Part shown: positions 1 through 10,621 of the stretch, one piece after another
Layout: each line of letters starts with the position of its first letter
Numbering within the stretch: position 1 is the first letter of the stretch
Assembly (NCBI RefSeq): GCF_014203955.1
Contig: NZ_JACHKA010000001.1
Location: forward strand, 2,325,001-2,389,000
Length of the DNA: 64,000 nt
DNA from: Sphingobium lignivorans
GTDB taxonomy: Bacteria; Pseudomonadota; Alphaproteobacteria; Sphingomonadales; Sphingomonadaceae
Direction: 5' to 3'
Program-made: the position numbers and the translations under genes
Notes under the pieces: generated by a model
Databases searched by the model: none
What the model was told of the DNA's origin: nothing
Seen by the model: the letters and a program-made list of their open reading frames with translations, nothing else

Positions 1-226
1 GCACTTCCAGATTATGGAGCGCGCGCGGCACCACGGTGGAAATGATGACCGCCGTGACATCCGCCATCGCCAGCCCCTCCAGCCCGAGGAGCTGGTTGAT
101 CCAGACGGCATATTCATCGCCCGTGCGCCGGGGATCAGTCGCGATGCGCCAGCGCGCGCGAATCTCCCCGCGATCCACGAGCGCGAAAACGACATTGGTG
201 TTGCCGGCATCGATAGCGAGAAGCAT
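1..226 (-). CDS. coaX: Type III pantothenate kinase CoaX, N-terminal part (runs off the window)
   Basis: Phosphorylates pantothenate, the first step of coenzyme A synthesis. Only the first 75 codons are present. The ATG lies at 226, and the protein opens with [16 protein letters not shown], the ASKHA-type phosphate-binding DxGNTN motif diagnostic of type III kinases. A TGDEY motif and IISTVVP segment follow, as expected for CoaX. It follows birA by 32 bp on the same strand, the common alphaproteobacterial nuo-birA-coaX order, and is probably the promoter-distal end of the nuo transcript. The gene is cut by the window edge, not by mutation. Confidence 0.9.
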   Translation of the reverse strand, partial: MLLAIDAGNTNVVFALVDRGEIRARWRIATDPRRTGDEYAVWINQLLGLEGLAMADVTAVIISTVVPRALHNLEV

Positions 227-258
227 GGCCTGTCCCTGTCAGACTGTTGCGGGCAAAG

Positions 259-978
259 TCAATCGAGGACGCCGACGTCGCCGCTGTGAACGACGTGCCG
301 CGCGCCATCGCCGGTCTCCAGAACGAGCGCGCCATCGGCCTCAAGCCCCGCGAAGCAGCCCGCCAGCGACGGGCCATCGCCCATGGAGAGGAGAAGCCGC
401 GTGCCGGGCGGATGGGCCCGCCGCTGCCACTCGGGAAGAACGGCGCTCAGCCCGCCCGTGCGCCAGCGCGCCAGCCAGAGATCCACGGCGGGCACCAGCG
501 CATCGAGCACTTCGGCCGCCATGAGGCCGGCGCCGCCGGGCAGATCGGCCAGGGCGGCAGTCAGCCGATCGGGCAGCGCGGGCGCCTGCGCGACATTCAC
601 GCCGATGCCTGCGATGACGGCATCCCCTTCCCGCTCCAGCAGCATGCCCGCGAGCTTGGCGCCGCCGGCCATGACGTCATTGGGCCATTTGAGCTGGACA
701 TCCGCCTCCGGCAGCAGGCCGGACAGCGCCGCGTGCACCGCCACCCCGAGCATCAGCCCCAGCCCGGAAACCGGCGGGTCGCCGGGGCGCAGGCGGATCA
801 GGGTCGAGGCATGGAGATTGCCTGCCGTGCTGAGCCAGCCCCGGCCGAGGCGGCCGCGCCCGGCGGACTGGCGCTCGGCGCGCAGCCACTGCCCCTCCGG
901 CCAGCCATCGCCGGCCAGCGCGCGCACGTCCGCATTGGTCGAGCCGGTCTCCGGGACGAGCCGGATGCGCCCGGTCAG
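259..978 (-). CDS. birA: Biotin--[acetyl-CoA-carboxylase] ligase BirA, monofunctional, probable CTG start
   Basis: Attaches biotin to the carboxyl-carrier protein of acetyl-CoA carboxylase. The protein (about 239 aa) carries ETGSTN near its start, the GRGRLGR biotin/ATP-binding loop, KWPNDV and GIGVNV, all typical of the ligase catalytic domain. There is no N-terminal DNA-binding domain, so it is an enzyme and not a repressor. No ATG, GTG or TTG exists in frame between the nuoN stop and the essential ETGSTN motif. The best start is the CTG at 978, whose last two bases are the first two of the nuoN TGA stop. That implies coupled translation. The open frame continues upstream into nuoN, but that part is only a shadow. 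Confidence 0.9.
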   Translation of the reverse strand: MTGRIRLVPETGSTNADVRALAGDGWPEGQWLRAERQSAGRGRLGRGWLSTAGNLHASTLIRLRPGDPPVSGLGLMLGVAVHAALSGLLPEADVQLKWPNDVMAGGAKLAGMLLEREGDAVIAGIGVNVAQAPALPDRLTAALADLPGGAGLMAAEVLDALVPAVDLWLARWRTGGLSAVLPEWQRRAHPPGTRLLLSMGDGPSLAGCFAGLEADGALVLETGDGARHVVHSGDVGVLD

Positions 979-2414
979 AACAGCGACGCTGCGGCTGCCG
1001 CGCTTGCCTGATCCAGCGCGGGATTGAGCAGATAGCCGAACACGATCACCGCGGCGCACACGACGATGATGCCGTAATCCACCATGGAGCGCTCGGCGGC
1101 ATAGCCCTCGGCCGGCGGATCGAAGTAGATCGTCTTCACCACCCGCAGATAATAATAAGCGCCGATGACCGAAGCCGCGATGCCAATGGCGGCCAGCGCC
1201 GTCATGCCCGCGCCGACGGCGGCATCGAAGACCAGGAACTTGGCCCAGAAGCCGAACAGCGGCGGAATGCCCGCGAGGCTGAACATGAAGATCGCGAAGG
1301 CGGCGGCCAGGCCGGGCCGGGTCTGCGAAAGACCGGACAGGCTGGCGATCGTCTCGACCGGGTTGCCGTCCTTGTCCTTCATCTGCAGCACGCACACGAA
1401 GCTGCCGGCGGTCATCACGATATAGATGAACAGATAGCTCATCAGCGCGGCGACGCCCTCGGCGGTGCCGGCGGCCAGGCCGATCAGCGCGAAACCGACA
1501 TTGTTGATCGACGAATAAGCCAGCAGTCGCTTGATGTTCGACTGGTTGATGGCAGCCACCGCGCCCAGCACGATGGAGGCCAGCGCCAGGAAGATCACGA
1601 TCTGCTGCCAGGCGATGCCGCCCGGCCCGAAGGCACTGATGGCAACGCGGGTGGTGAGCGCGAGCGCCGCCACCTTGGGCGCACTGGCGAAGAAGGCGGT
1701 GACCGGGGTCGGCGCGCCTTCATAGACGTCCGGCGTCCACATGTGGAACGGCACGGCGCTGATCTTGAAGGCAAGGCCGGCCAGCACGAACACCAGACCG
1801 AACATCAGGCCCGTGCTCATCTCCCCGCCCATCGCCTGCGCGATGCCGGCGAAGCTGGTGGAGCCAGCAAAGCCGTAAAGCAGCGACATGCCATAAAGCA
1901 GGATGCCGCTCGCGAGCGCGCCCAGCACGAAATATTTGAGGCCCGCCTCGGCCGAGCGCACGTCCCGGCGCATGAAGCTCGCCAGCACATAAGCGGCAAG
2001 GCTCTGCAGCTCCAGCCCGACATAGAGCGTGAGGAGATCGGTCGCGGAGACCATCATCGCCATGCCGATGGAGGAGAAGACGATAAGCACGGGATATTCC
2101 CCGCGCAGGCCGCCCTGCCGCTCGAAGAAGCGCGGCGCCACGACGATGGAGACCGCGGCCGCACCGAAGATCATCGCCTTGGCGAAGGCCGAGAAAGCGT
2201 CGGCGCGATATAGCCCGTCGAAGATCTCGCCGCCGGCATGAACGGCAGGATGCGCGAGCGCGAGGCCGGCCACCACCAGCGCGGCGACGGAGAGCCAGCT
2301 GACCAGACCGGCAATGCGATCGCCCGAGAAGGCGGCCGCCATGAGCAGCGCCAGACCCGAAACGGTCAGGATGATCTCGGGCAGAACCGAGGCGAAAACG
2401 CCGAGACTGTCCAT
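975..2414 (-). CDS. nuoN: NADH-quinone oxidoreductase subunit N
   Basis: Antiporter-like proton-pumping membrane subunit of complex I. The protein is 479 aa, the usual NuoN length, with about 14 hydrophobic segments. The conserved glutamate-bearing segment TLYVGLELQSLAAYVL and the later lysine-bearing helices (GLKYFVLGA, KIAAVPFHMW-like KISAVPFHMW) are visible. Its ATG shares one base with the nuoM stop, and its stop overlaps the putative CTG start of birA. It is the last nuo gene of the operon. Confidence 0.96.
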   Translation of the reverse strand: MDSLGVFASVLPEIILTVSGLALLMAAAFSGDRIAGLVSWLSVAALVVAGLALAHPAVHAGGEIFDGLYRADAFSAFAKAMIFGAAAVSIVVAPRFFERQGGLRGEYPVLIVFSSIGMAMMVSATDLLTLYVGLELQSLAAYVLASFMRRDVRSAEAGLKYFVLGALASGILLYGMSLLYGFAGSTSFAGIAQAMGGEMSTGLMFGLVFVLAGLAFKISAVPFHMWTPDVYEGAPTPVTAFFASAPKVAALALTTRVAISAFGPGGIAWQQIVIFLALASIVLGAVAAINQSNIKRLLAYSSINNVGFALIGLAAGTAEGVAALMSYLFIYIVMTAGSFVCVLQMKDKDGNPVETIASLSGLSQTRPGLAAAFAIFMFSLAGIPPLFGFWAKFLVFDAAVGAGMTALAAIGIAASVIGAYYYLRVVKTIYFDPPAEGYAAERSMVDYGIIVVCAAVIVFGYLLNPALDQASAAAAASLF

Positions 2415-3955
2415 CAGTGCGCCTCCCCGGCAGTGTCATGCGTCGCCTGTTTCTCCGCCGGTCCCATGGCCAGCTTCGCGTCGCCTTCCGGCCGCGCGGC
2501 TTCGGTGCGCGCGACGATCGCCGCGACGTCGTTGCGCATCGGCGCGAGGAAGCTCTCGGGATAGACGCCCATCCACAGCACGGCGAGCGCGATGGGCACC
2601 AGCAGCGCCAGCTCACGCGGGGAAAGATCAGGCATCGCCTTCACATCGTCCTTGACCAGATCGCCGAAGACGACGCGGCGATAGAGATACAGCATATAGG
2701 CAGCGCCCAGGATGATGCCGGTCGTGCAGACCAGCGCGACCCAGCTCGAGGCCTGGTAAACGCCCGTCAGCGCCAGCAGCTCGCCCACGAAATTACTCGT
2801 GCCGGGCAGTCCCACCGAGGCCATGGTGAACAGCATGAACAGCAGCGCGTAACGCGGCATGTTGATCGCGAGGCCGCCGTAACGATCGATCTCGCGGGTG
2901 TGGAGCCGGTCATAGATGACGCCCACGCAAAGGAACAGCGCGCCGGAGACCAGGCCATGGCCCAGCATCACCATCATGGCGCCTTCCAGCCCCTGCTGGT
3001 TGAACGCGAACAGGCCCACGGTGACGATCGCCATGTGCGCGACCGAAGAATAAGCGATGAGCTTCTTCATGTCCTGCTGCACCAGCGCCACGAGGCTCGT
3101 GTAGACCACCGCGACCATCGACAGGGCGAAGACCAGCCAGGCGAAATGGGCCGAGGCCTCCGGGAACATCGGCAGCGAGAAGCGGATGAAGCCATAGCCG
3201 CCCATCTTGAGCAGCACGCCGGCCAGGATGACCGAGCCCGCCGTGGGCGCCTGCACGTGCGCGTCCGGCAGCCAGGTGTGGACCGGCCACATCGGCATCT
3301 TCACCGCGAAGCTGGCGAAGAAGGCGAGCCACAGCCAATATTGCGCCTCGACCGGGAAATCATAGGCCATCAGCACCGGAATGGCAGTCGACCCCGCCTC
3401 GCGCACCATCCACAGCATGGCAATGAGCATCAGCACCGAGCCGAGCAGCGTGTAGAGGAAGAATTTGTAGCTTGCGTAGATCCGGTCCGCGCCGCCCCAG
3501 ATGCCGATGATGAGATACATCGGGATGAGGCCGGCCTCGAAGAAGATGTAGAAGAGGAAGATGTCCTGCGCCGCGAAGACGCCGATCATCAGCGTCTCCA
3601 TGAACAGGAACGCCGCCATATATTCGCCGACGCGCTTCTGGATCGCGTCCCAGCTCGCGCCGATGCAGATCGGCATCAGGAACACGGTGAGCGCGATGAG
3701 CATGAGCGCAATGCCGTCTATGCCCAGCGCCCAGGCGAACTTGCCGAAGATCGGCGCATATTCGGTGAACTGCCACTGGGGCGCCCCGGCCGTCTGGTCG
3801 AAGGACATCCACAGCAGCACGCCGAGCACGAAGTCGATCAGCGTCGCGACGAGCGCGATCCACCGCGCCGACTGCGCCGTGACGTAGAGACAGGCGATGG
3901 CGCCGACCATGGGGACGGCGAGCATCAGCGAAAGGATGGGGAAGCTCTGGCTCAT
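2414..3955 (-). CDS. nuoM: NADH-quinone oxidoreductase subunit M
   Basis: Second antiporter-like proton-pumping subunit of complex I, 513 aa, entirely membrane embedded. The conserved glutamate helix [17 protein letters not shown] (first third) and the lysine/histidine helix of the proton channel ([18 protein letters not shown]) are intact. ATG at 3955 overlaps the nuoL stop by four bases (ATGA). The C-terminal 40 residues, beyond the last helix, are hydrophilic and Ala/Glu rich, a mild extension. Confidence 0.96.
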   Translation of the reverse strand: MSQSFPILSLMLAVPMVGAIACLYVTAQSARWIALVATLIDFVLGVLLWMSFDQTAGAPQWQFTEYAPIFGKFAWALGIDGIALMLIALTVFLMPICIGASWDAIQKRVGEYMAAFLFMETLMIGVFAAQDIFLFYIFFEAGLIPMYLIIGIWGGADRIYASYKFFLYTLLGSVLMLIAMLWMVREAGSTAIPVLMAYDFPVEAQYWLWLAFFASFAVKMPMWPVHTWLPDAHVQAPTAGSVILAGVLLKMGGYGFIRFSLPMFPEASAHFAWLVFALSMVAVVYTSLVALVQQDMKKLIAYSSVAHMAIVTVGLFAFNQQGLEGAMMVMLGHGLVSGALFLCVGVIYDRLHTREIDRYGGLAINMPRYALLFMLFTMASVGLPGTSNFVGELLALTGVYQASSWVALVCTTGIILGAAYMLYLYRRVVFGDLVKDDVKAMPDLSPRELALLVPIALAVLWMGVYPESFLAPMRNDVAAIVARTEAARPEGDAKLAMGPAEKQATHDTAGEAH

Positions 3956-6100
3956 TTCGGCATGATCGCCCAGGTGACTGCCGCGGCGAGGCCGATCAGC
4001 ATCACCAGCGCATAGGAATAGAGATAGCCCGACTGAAGGGCACGGGTGACCCGGCCCCCGGCGACGACCACAGCCGCCGCACCATTGGGACCGAAGCGAT
4101 CGATCACGCCCTGATCGCCGCCCTTCCAGAAGATGCGGCCGAGCCAGAAGGCGGGACGCACGAAGAGCAGGTCATAGAGCTCGTCGATGTACCACTTGTT
4201 CAGCAGGAAGGTGTACAGCAGGCCGAACTGCGCCGTGAACCGGGCGGGCCAGTCCGTGTGGCGGATATAAGCGAGCCAGGCGATCGCGAGGCCGGTGGCC
4301 ATCACCGCGAACGGCGACCACTTCACCCACTTGGGCACTTCGTGCGCGGCATGGACGAGATGCTCGTTGAAGAACAGCGTGCTGGCCGCCCAGAAGTGCG
4401 CGCCGCCCTCGGCATCGAAGAAGGCATGGTGGAAGGCGAGACCGCCGAACACCGCGCCGACGCTCAGCACGATGAGCGGGATGAGCATGACCAGCGGGCT
4501 CTCGTGCGGATGATAGCCGCCCGTCCCGTCTGCCAGCGCATGCACGCCGGTCTCGTGACCATGCGGATCATGGCCGGCATCTTCCTGCGCGGGGGGATTG
4601 TCCGCATCCGGCGTGGCGTGGCCATGCGCCTGCGCGTGGGCATGGCTGTCATGGGCATGATCGGCATGGGCATGATCGTCATGGCCGTGGCCATGCGCGT
4701 CATGCACGGCATGCTGGATATGCTCGCTCTGGATCCAGCGCGGCTTGCCCCAGAAAGTGAGGAACATCAGCCGCCAGCTGTAGAAGCTGGTGAGCAAGGC
4801 CGCGAACACGCCCACGAAGAACGCGCCGGTGCCATGGCCGCCGGCCGCATAAGCGCTCTCCAGTATGGCATCCTTGGAGAAGAAGCCGGCAAACCCGAAG
4901 ACCGTGCCCGGAATGCCGACGCCGGTGATGGCGAGCGTGCCCAGCAGCATCGTCCAGAAGGTGATCGGGATCGATTTCCGCAGGCCGCCATAATAGCGCA
5001 TGTCCTGCTCGTGATGCATGGCATGGATGACCGAGCCGGCGCCCAGGAACAGCAGCGCCTTGAAGAAGGCATGCGTGAGCAGGTGGAACATCGCGGCGCT
5101 GTAAGCGCCCACGCCCGCGGCGAAGAACATGTAGCCCAGCTGCGAGCAGGTCGAATAAGCGATGACGCGCTTGATGTCGTTCTGCACCGTGCCGATGGTG
5201 GCGGCGAAGATGCAGGTCGCGGCGCCGACGATGGTCACGACCGACATCGCGACATGGCTCGTCTCGAACAGCGGCGAGAGCCGGCAGACCATGAACACGC
5301 CCGCCGTCACCATGGTCGCGGCGTGGATGAGCGCGGAGACCGGGGTCGGGCCTTCCATCGCGTCCGGCAACCAGGTGTGCAGGCCGAGCTGCGCCGACTT
5401 GCCCATCGCGCCGACGAACAGCAGCAGGCAGAGCACCGTCATGGTATCGAGCCGCATGCCGAGGAAGCCGATGGTCGAGCCCGCCATCGCGGGGGCAGCG
5501 GCCAGGATCTCGGGGATGTCGATGGTGTCGAACACCAGATAGATGCCGAAAATGCCCATCATGAAGCCGAGATCGCCGACGCGGTTGACCACGAAGGCCT
5601 TGATCGCGGCCCGCACAGGCCGACGGCTTGCGGAACCAGAAGCCGATCAGAAGATAGGATGCCAGGCCCACGCCTTCCCAGCCGAAGAACATCTGCAGCA
5701 GGTTGTTGGCCGTCACCAGCATGAGCATGGCGAAGGTGAACAGCGAGAGATAGGCGAAGAAGCGGGGCTGGTCCGGATCCTCGTCCATATAGCCCCAGCT
5801 ATAGAGGTGGACGAGCGCCGAGACGCTGGTGATGACCACCAGCATGGTCGCGGTGAGCGTATCCACCCGCAGCGCCCAGCTCACGTCCAGTGTGCCCGAG
5901 CGCACCCAGGTGAACATGGGCTCCACGAACTGCGAACCATGGCCGCTGAGGAACGGCAGGAAGACCGCCCAGGACAGCGCGCAGGACAGGAACAGCGCAC
6001 CGGTGGTGACGATCTTGGCCGGCACATTGCCGATGACGCGATTGCCCAGCCCCGCGATGAGCGCGGCGAGCAGCGGACCGAAGACGATGATTGAGATCAC
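3952..6100 (-). pseudogene. nuoL: NADH-quinone oxidoreductase subunit L, interrupted by a one-base frameshift
   Basis: Distal proton-pumping subunit of complex I with the long lateral helix. Reading from GTG 6100, the first 160 or so residues are good NuoL, ending in [13 protein letters not shown]. One extra G (C on the plus strand, in the CCC run at 5610-5612) then shifts the frame. The rest continues in another frame as [19 protein letters not shown] and runs to the stop at 3952. Removing one base gives a continuous protein of about 715 aa. The part after the shift is otherwise intact, including the [22 protein letters not shown] channel segment. A histidine-rich hydrophilic loop (about 20 His in 75 residues, near 4500-4720) lengthens it beyond the usual NuoL. 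The lesion may be a sequencing error, because all other nuo genes are intact. Confidence 0.9.
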
Positions 6101-6104
6101 GCGC

Positions 6105-6410
6105 TCAGCCCTTCATGCGATTCATGTCGTCGACAGCGATGGTGCCGCGCGCACGGAAATAAATGACGAGGATCGCCAGACCGATCGCGGCTTCACCCGC
6201 CGCCACGGTCAGCACGAACATCGCGAACACCTGCCCGACCAGATCGCCCAGATAGGCGCTGAATGCGACGAGATTGATGTTCACCGCCAGCAGGATCAGC
6301 TCGATGGCCATCAGGATGATGATGACGTTCTTGCGATTGATGAAGATGCCCAGAACGCCCAGCACGAACAGGATCGCGCTCACGACGAGATAATGCGCAA
6401 GGCCGATCAT
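6105..6410 (-). CDS. nuoK: NADH-quinone oxidoreductase subunit K
   Basis: Small membrane subunit of complex I (101 aa, three helices), equivalent to mitochondrial ND4L. The second helix carries the two conserved glutamates ([11 protein letters not shown] and [10 protein letters not shown]). I chose ATG 6410 because MIGLAHYL is the normal NuoK N-terminus. The longer open frame upstream only shadows nuoJ. It lies 28 bp after nuoJ and 4 bp before the GTG of nuoL. Confidence 0.95.
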   Translation of the reverse strand: MIGLAHYLVVSAILFVLGVLGIFINRKNVIIILMAIELILLAVNINLVAFSAYLGDLVGQVFAMFVLTVAAGEAAIGLAILVIYFRARGTIAVDDMNRMKG

Positions 6411-6438
6411 GCCGCGTCTCCAGTCCAATAGCGCCCGA

Positions 6439-7053
6439 TCACAGCTCCACCCCCTGCCCCACGGGCTGATTGACGTTGCGGATCGCCTCCTCCGGGCGAC
6501 GGCGCACCTGCTTGCCGATATCCTGCATGCGCGTGCCGCCGCGGGCACGATGCGTCAGCACGATCGCGCCGATCATCGCCACCAGCAGGATCAGGCCCGC
6601 CGCCTCGAACAGGAAGATGTAGCGCGAATAGAGCAGCTGGCCGATCGCCTCGATGTTCGGCGTCGCATCCGGCACCGGCGCGGCGCGCTGGCCCAGATTG
6701 AGCGTGCCCGCCCGCCAGGCGCTGATGCCGAGCACCAGTTCCACCAGCAGCACCAGCGCTATGGCGCCGCCCACCGGGAAATAGCTGACAAACCCGGCTC
6801 GCAGCTCCGCGAAATCGATGTCCAGCATCATCACCACGAAGAGGAACAGCACCGCGACCGCGCCGACATAGACGATCACGAGCAGCATCGCGACGAACTC
6901 CGCCGAGAGCAGCACCATGAGCCCCGCCGCATTGAAGAAGGCGAGAATGAGCCACAGCACGCTGTGCACCGGATTGCGCGCGAGAATGACCATCGCGGCG
7001 GAAGCCACGACGATGCTCGCGAACAGGTAAAAGGCGAGAACTTGAACGGTCAA
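6439..7053 (-). CDS. nuoJ: NADH-quinone oxidoreductase subunit J
   Basis: Membrane subunit of complex I, equivalent to ND6, 204 aa with five predicted helices. The [17 protein letters not shown] segment is the conserved third helix with its pi-bulge. The only reasonable start is TTG at 7053, placed about nine bases after a GAGGGGG ribosome-binding site. The C-terminal 40 residues are hydrophilic. It is separated from nuoI by 30 bp. Confidence 0.95.
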   Translation of the reverse strand: MTVQVLAFYLFASIVVASAAMVILARNPVHSVLWLILAFFNAAGLMVLLSAEFVAMLLVIVYVGAVAVLFLFVVMMLDIDFAELRAGFVSYFPVGGAIALVLLVELVLGISAWRAGTLNLGQRAAPVPDATPNIEAIGQLLYSRYIFLFEAAGLILLVAMIGAIVLTHRARGGTRMQDIGKQVRRRPEEAIRNVNQPVGQGVEL

Positions 7054-7083
7054 AACGTCCCCCTCTGGTCCCTGCGCGGCGCC

Positions 7084-7569
7084 TTAACGGTAGGGCGCAT
7101 CGGCGGCAAGGTTCGCCGCGATCGCCCGCTCCCATTTGTCGCCGTTGGCCAGCAGCTTGGCCTTGTCATAGATGAGTTCCTCGCGCGTTTCCGTCGCGAA
7201 CTCGAAATTCGGGCCTTCCACGATCGCGTCGACCGGGCAGGCTTCCTGGCAGAAGCCGCAATAGATGCACTTCACCATGTCGATGTCATAGCGCGTCGTG
7301 CGGCGCGAGCCATCGTCGCGCGGCTGCGCCTCGATGGTGATGGCCTGCGCCGGGCAGATCGCCTCGCACAGCTTGCACGCGATGCAGCGCTCTTCCCCGT
7401 TGGGATAGCGGCGCAGCGCATGCTCGCCCCGAAAGCGCGGCGAGATCGGGTTCTTCTCATAGGGATAGTTGATGGTCGCCTTGGGCTTGAAGAAATACTT
7501 CAAGGTCAGCCAGTGCGCCTTCACGAACTCCCAGAGCGTGAACGACTTGATGAGGTGAGCAACGCTCAT
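7084..7569 (-). CDS. nuoI: NADH-quinone oxidoreductase subunit I
   Basis: Peripheral-arm subunit holding clusters N6a and N6b, 161 aa. Two ferredoxin-type 4Fe-4S motifs are complete: [12 protein letters not shown] and [12 protein letters not shown]. The N-terminal amphipathic helix that lies on the membrane ([19 protein letters not shown]) is also present. ATG at 7569 overlaps the nuoH stop by four bases. Confidence 0.97.
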   Translation of the reverse strand: MSVAHLIKSFTLWEFVKAHWLTLKYFFKPKATINYPYEKNPISPRFRGEHALRRYPNGEERCIACKLCEAICPAQAITIEAQPRDDGSRRTTRYDIDMVKCIYCGFCQEACPVDAIVEGPNFEFATETREELIYDKAKLLANGDKWERAIAANLAADAPYR

Positions 7570-8612
7570 CCGGCAGCTCCATAACGGGTCAGCATGAGGA
7601 ACCCGGATACGAGGAAAACAAAGAACAGCGAGAGGGGCAGGAAGACTTTCCAGCCCAGCCGCATCAGCTGGTCATAGCGGAAGCGCGGCACGGTGGCCTT
7701 CACCCAGCTGAACACGAAGAAGAAGAACAGGATCTTGGCGCACAGCCAGACGATGCCCGGCACCATGTAAAGCGGCGCCCAGTCCACCGGGGGCAGGTAA
7801 CCGCCCCAGAACAGGATGGCGTTGAGCGCGCACATCAGGATGACGTTGGCATATTCGCCGAGCCAGAAAAGCGCGAAGCTCATCGAGCTATATTCGGTCT
7901 GGTAGCCGGCGACGAGCTCCGATTCCGCCTCGGTCAGGTCGAAGGGCGCGCGCGCCGTCTCGGCCAGTGCGGAAATGAGGAAGACCACCGCCATCGGGAA
8001 GAGCAGCGGATTGAAGCCGTGCCCGTTGAGGAAGCCGTAATAGCCCTTCTGCGTCATCACGATGGTCGAGAGATTGAAGCTGCCCGACCAGAGCACGACG
8101 GAGATCAGCACGAAGCCGATCGATACTTCATAGGAGATCATCTGCGCGGATGCGCGCATCGCCGAGAAGAAGGGATATTTCGAGTTGGATGCCCAGCCCG
8201 ACATGATGACGCCATAGACGCCCAGCGAACTGATCGCGAGAATGTAGAGCAGGCCCACATTGATGTCGGCCAGCACCAGCCCGGCATCGAACGGGATCAC
8301 GGCCCAGGCCATGAGCGCCACCGTGAAGGTGATGATCGGCGCGAGCAGGAACAGGCCCTTGTTGGCCGCGCTCGGGATGATCGTCTCCTGCAGGAAGACC
8401 TTGAGGCCGTCCGCGAAGGACTGGAGCAGGCCGAAGGGGCCGACCACGTTCGGCCCGCGCCGCAGCGCCATGGCCGCCCAGATCTTGCGATCGGCATAGA
8501 TGATCATCGCGACGGCCAGCATCAGCGGCAGGGCGATCAGCAGGATGTAGATGAGGTTCGCGACGAACCAGCCCCATCCGGTGCCGAGAAGAGATTGGAA
8601 CCAGGAGGTCAT
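7566..8612 (-). CDS. nuoH: NADH-quinone oxidoreductase subunit H
   Basis: Membrane subunit that forms the quinone-binding site with NuoB and NuoD, equivalent to ND1, 348 aa with eight helices. The conserved [20 protein letters not shown] loop and the [19 protein letters not shown] loop of the Q-chamber are intact. ATG 8612 overlaps the nuoG stop by four bases (ATGA). The longer frame upstream is a shadow of nuoG. Confidence 0.96.
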   Translation of the reverse strand: MTSWFQSLLGTGWGWFVANLIYILLIALPLMLAVAMIIYADRKIWAAMALRRGPNVVGPFGLLQSFADGLKVFLQETIIPSAANKGLFLLAPIITFTVALMAWAVIPFDAGLVLADINVGLLYILAISSLGVYGVIMSGWASNSKYPFFSAMRASAQMISYEVSIGFVLISVVLWSGSFNLSTIVMTQKGYYGFLNGHGFNPLLFPMAVVFLISALAETARAPFDLTEAESELVAGYQTEYSSMSFALFWLGEYANVILMCALNAILFWGGYLPPVDWAPLYMVPGIVWLCAKILFFFFVFSWVKATVPRFRYDQLMRLGWKVFLPLSLFFVFLVSGFLMLTRYGAAG

Positions 8613-10621
8613 TCCGCGGCCTCCGCGAAGTCTGCGCCATGGAGCAGTTCCGCCGAGCAGCGCTGCATCGTCGGGCTGGCCCGGCAAATGGCATTGGTGA
8701 GGTAGAAATCCTTCATCGGCAGGGCGATCTCGCCGGATGGCGCGGCCGGCAGCGACGGTACCGACCAATCATAACCCGCCAGTCCTTCTTCCGCCAGCGC
8801 CGGCACGGCCGCATACATGGCGGCGCGCAGCGCATCGAAGCTGTCAAACGGCAAGGGATGCCCGAGCACATCGGACAGGGCGCGCAGGATCGTCCAGTCC
8901 TCGCGCGCGTCGCCGGGCGCAAATACGGCCTTCTCGCCGCGCTGCACGCGCCCTTCCGTATTCACATAAGTGCCGGCCTTCTCGGTATAGGCCGCGCCGG
9001 GCAGGATCACGTCCGCCGCATGCGCGCCCTTGTCGCCATGATGGCCGACATAGACCTTGAAGCTCTGCCCGAAGAGATCGAACGGCACATCGTCCGCGCC
9101 CATGAGGAAGAGCAGCTTCGGCGCCGCCTTGGCGATCGCCTTCGCGCCGCCCGGCGTGGCATAGCCCAGCATCAGCCCGCCCATGCGCGCCGCCGCCATG
9201 TGAACGACATTGAAGCCGTTCCAGTCATCCCGGACGAGCCCGAGCGGCTCGACCGCCGCCAGCGCCGCGCCATGCAGGCCCGGCACGGCCAGCGCGCCGC
9301 CGCCCATGATGAGCGCGGGGCGATGCGAGGCACGGAACGCCTCGACCAGATCCTTGGGCAGGTTCGCCAGCAGCGCCGCATCATTGCCGAGCGAGGTCAC
9401 CTTGTAAGTGAGGTCCACGTCCGGGCCGAGCGTCCAGACCTTGGCGCCCTTCTTGATCGCCTTGCGGATGCGCGTGTTGATGAGCGGCGCTTCCCAGCGC
9501 AGGTTGGTGCCCACCAGCAGGATGGCATCGGCATTCTCGATGCCCGCGATGGTGGAATTGAAATTCACGGCGGAGAGGCTGGAGACGTCGTAATCGAGGC
9601 CGCCCTGACGCCCTTCCAGCATCGTGCCGCCCAGCGCCGTCACCAGTTCGCGCGCGGCGAACATCGTCTCGCAATCGAGCTGGTCGCCCGCGATGGCGGC
9701 CACCGAGCCGGCCGCACCTTTCGCGACCTGCGCAATGGCGGCGAAGGCCTCGTCCCAGGTCGCGGGCACGAGCTTGCCGTCCTTGCGGACATAGGGCTTG
9801 TCGAGCCGCTTGCGGATGAGCCCGTCGACCGCGTGACGCGTCTTGTCGCTCGCCCACTCCTCGTTCACGTCGTCATTGATGCGCGGCAGCACGCGCAGCA
9901 CGGCGCGGCCGCGGCTGTCGACGCGGATATTGGTGCCCACGGCATCCATCACGTCGATCGCGAGCGTCTTCTTCAGCTCCCAGGGCCGCGCCTCGAAGGC
10001 ATAAGGCTTGGAGGTGAGCGCGCCGACCGGGCAGAGATCAACCACATTGCCGGAAAGCTCGCTCTTGGCGGCATGCTCCAGATAGGTGGTGATCTGCATG
10101 TTCTCGCCGCGATGGATCGCGCCGATCTCCGGCACGCCGGCCACTTCCTCGGCGAAGCGCACGCAGCGGGTGCACTGGATGCAGCGGGTCATCACCGTCT
10201 TGACGATGGGGCCCATATATTTCTCGGTGACCGCCCGCTTGTTCTCGTGGAAACGGCTCGCGCCACGGCCATAAGCGATGGACTGGTCCTGCAGGTCGCA
10301 CTCGCCGCCCTGATCGCAGATCGGGCAATCGAGCGGGTGATTGATGAGCAGGAACTCCATCACGCCCTCGCGGGCCTTCTTCACCATCTCGCTGTCGGTG
10401 CGGATCTCCTGGCCCTCGGCAGCCGGCAGTGCGCAGCTCGCCTGCGGCTTGGGCGGCCCGGGCTTCACCTCGACGAGGCACATGCGGCAATTGCCGGCGA
10501 TGGACAGGCGCTCATGATAGCAGAAGCGCGGAATTTCCTTGCCGGCCAGCTCGCACGCCTGAAGCACGGTCGCTCCGGCGGGAACCTCGATCTCGATGCC
10601 GTCTACGGTTACTTTGGGCAT
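8609..10621 (-). CDS. nuoG: NADH-quinone oxidoreductase subunit G
   Basis: Large iron-sulfur subunit of the complex I NADH module, 670 aa. An N-terminal plant-type ferredoxin domain shows C34, C45 and C48 in [16 protein letters not shown] plus a later Cys. Next comes the [18 protein letters not shown] segment (His-ligated 4Fe-4S), then [10 protein letters not shown], followed by a molybdopterin-oxidoreductase-like body that is catalytically inactive in this family. Its ATG shares one base with the TAA of the secreted-protein gene upstream, so translation of the two is probably coupled. Confidence 0.96.
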   Translation of the reverse strand: MPKVTVDGIEIEVPAGATVLQACELAGKEIPRFCYHERLSIAGNCRMCLVEVKPGPPKPQASCALPAAEGQEIRTDSEMVKKAREGVMEFLLINHPLDCPICDQGGECDLQDQSIAYGRGASRFHENKRAVTEKYMGPIVKTVMTRCIQCTRCVRFAEEVAGVPEIGAIHRGENMQITTYLEHAAKSELSGNVVDLCPVGALTSKPYAFEARPWELKKTLAIDVMDAVGTNIRVDSRGRAVLRVLPRINDDVNEEWASDKTRHAVDGLIRKRLDKPYVRKDGKLVPATWDEAFAAIAQVAKGAAGSVAAIAGDQLDCETMFAARELVTALGGTMLEGRQGGLDYDVSSLSAVNFNSTIAGIENADAILLVGTNLRWEAPLINTRIRKAIKKGAKVWTLGPDVDLTYKVTSLGNDAALLANLPKDLVEAFRASHRPALIMGGGALAVPGLHGAALAAVEPLGLVRDDWNGFNVVHMAAARMGGLMLGYATPGGAKAIAKAAPKLLFLMGADDVPFDLFGQSFKVYVGHHGDKGAHAADVILPGAAYTEKAGTYVNTEGRVQRGEKAVFAPGDAREDWTILRALSDVLGHPLPFDSFDALRAAMYAAVPALAEEGLAGYDWSVPSLPAAPSGEIALPMKDFYLTNAICRASPTMQRCSAELLHGADFAEAAE

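Noticed and set aside
5601..5625. Programmed frameshift in nuoL
   Set aside because: No slippery heptamer, no conserved stimulatory structure, and no known family precedent.
4258..5724. Long open frame opposite nuoL/nuoM and many similar ones opposite tkt, pgk, ftsH and nuoG
   Set aside because: High GC creates long antisense frames. They show Arg/Gly/His-rich composition, no conserved motifs, and real genes on the other strand.
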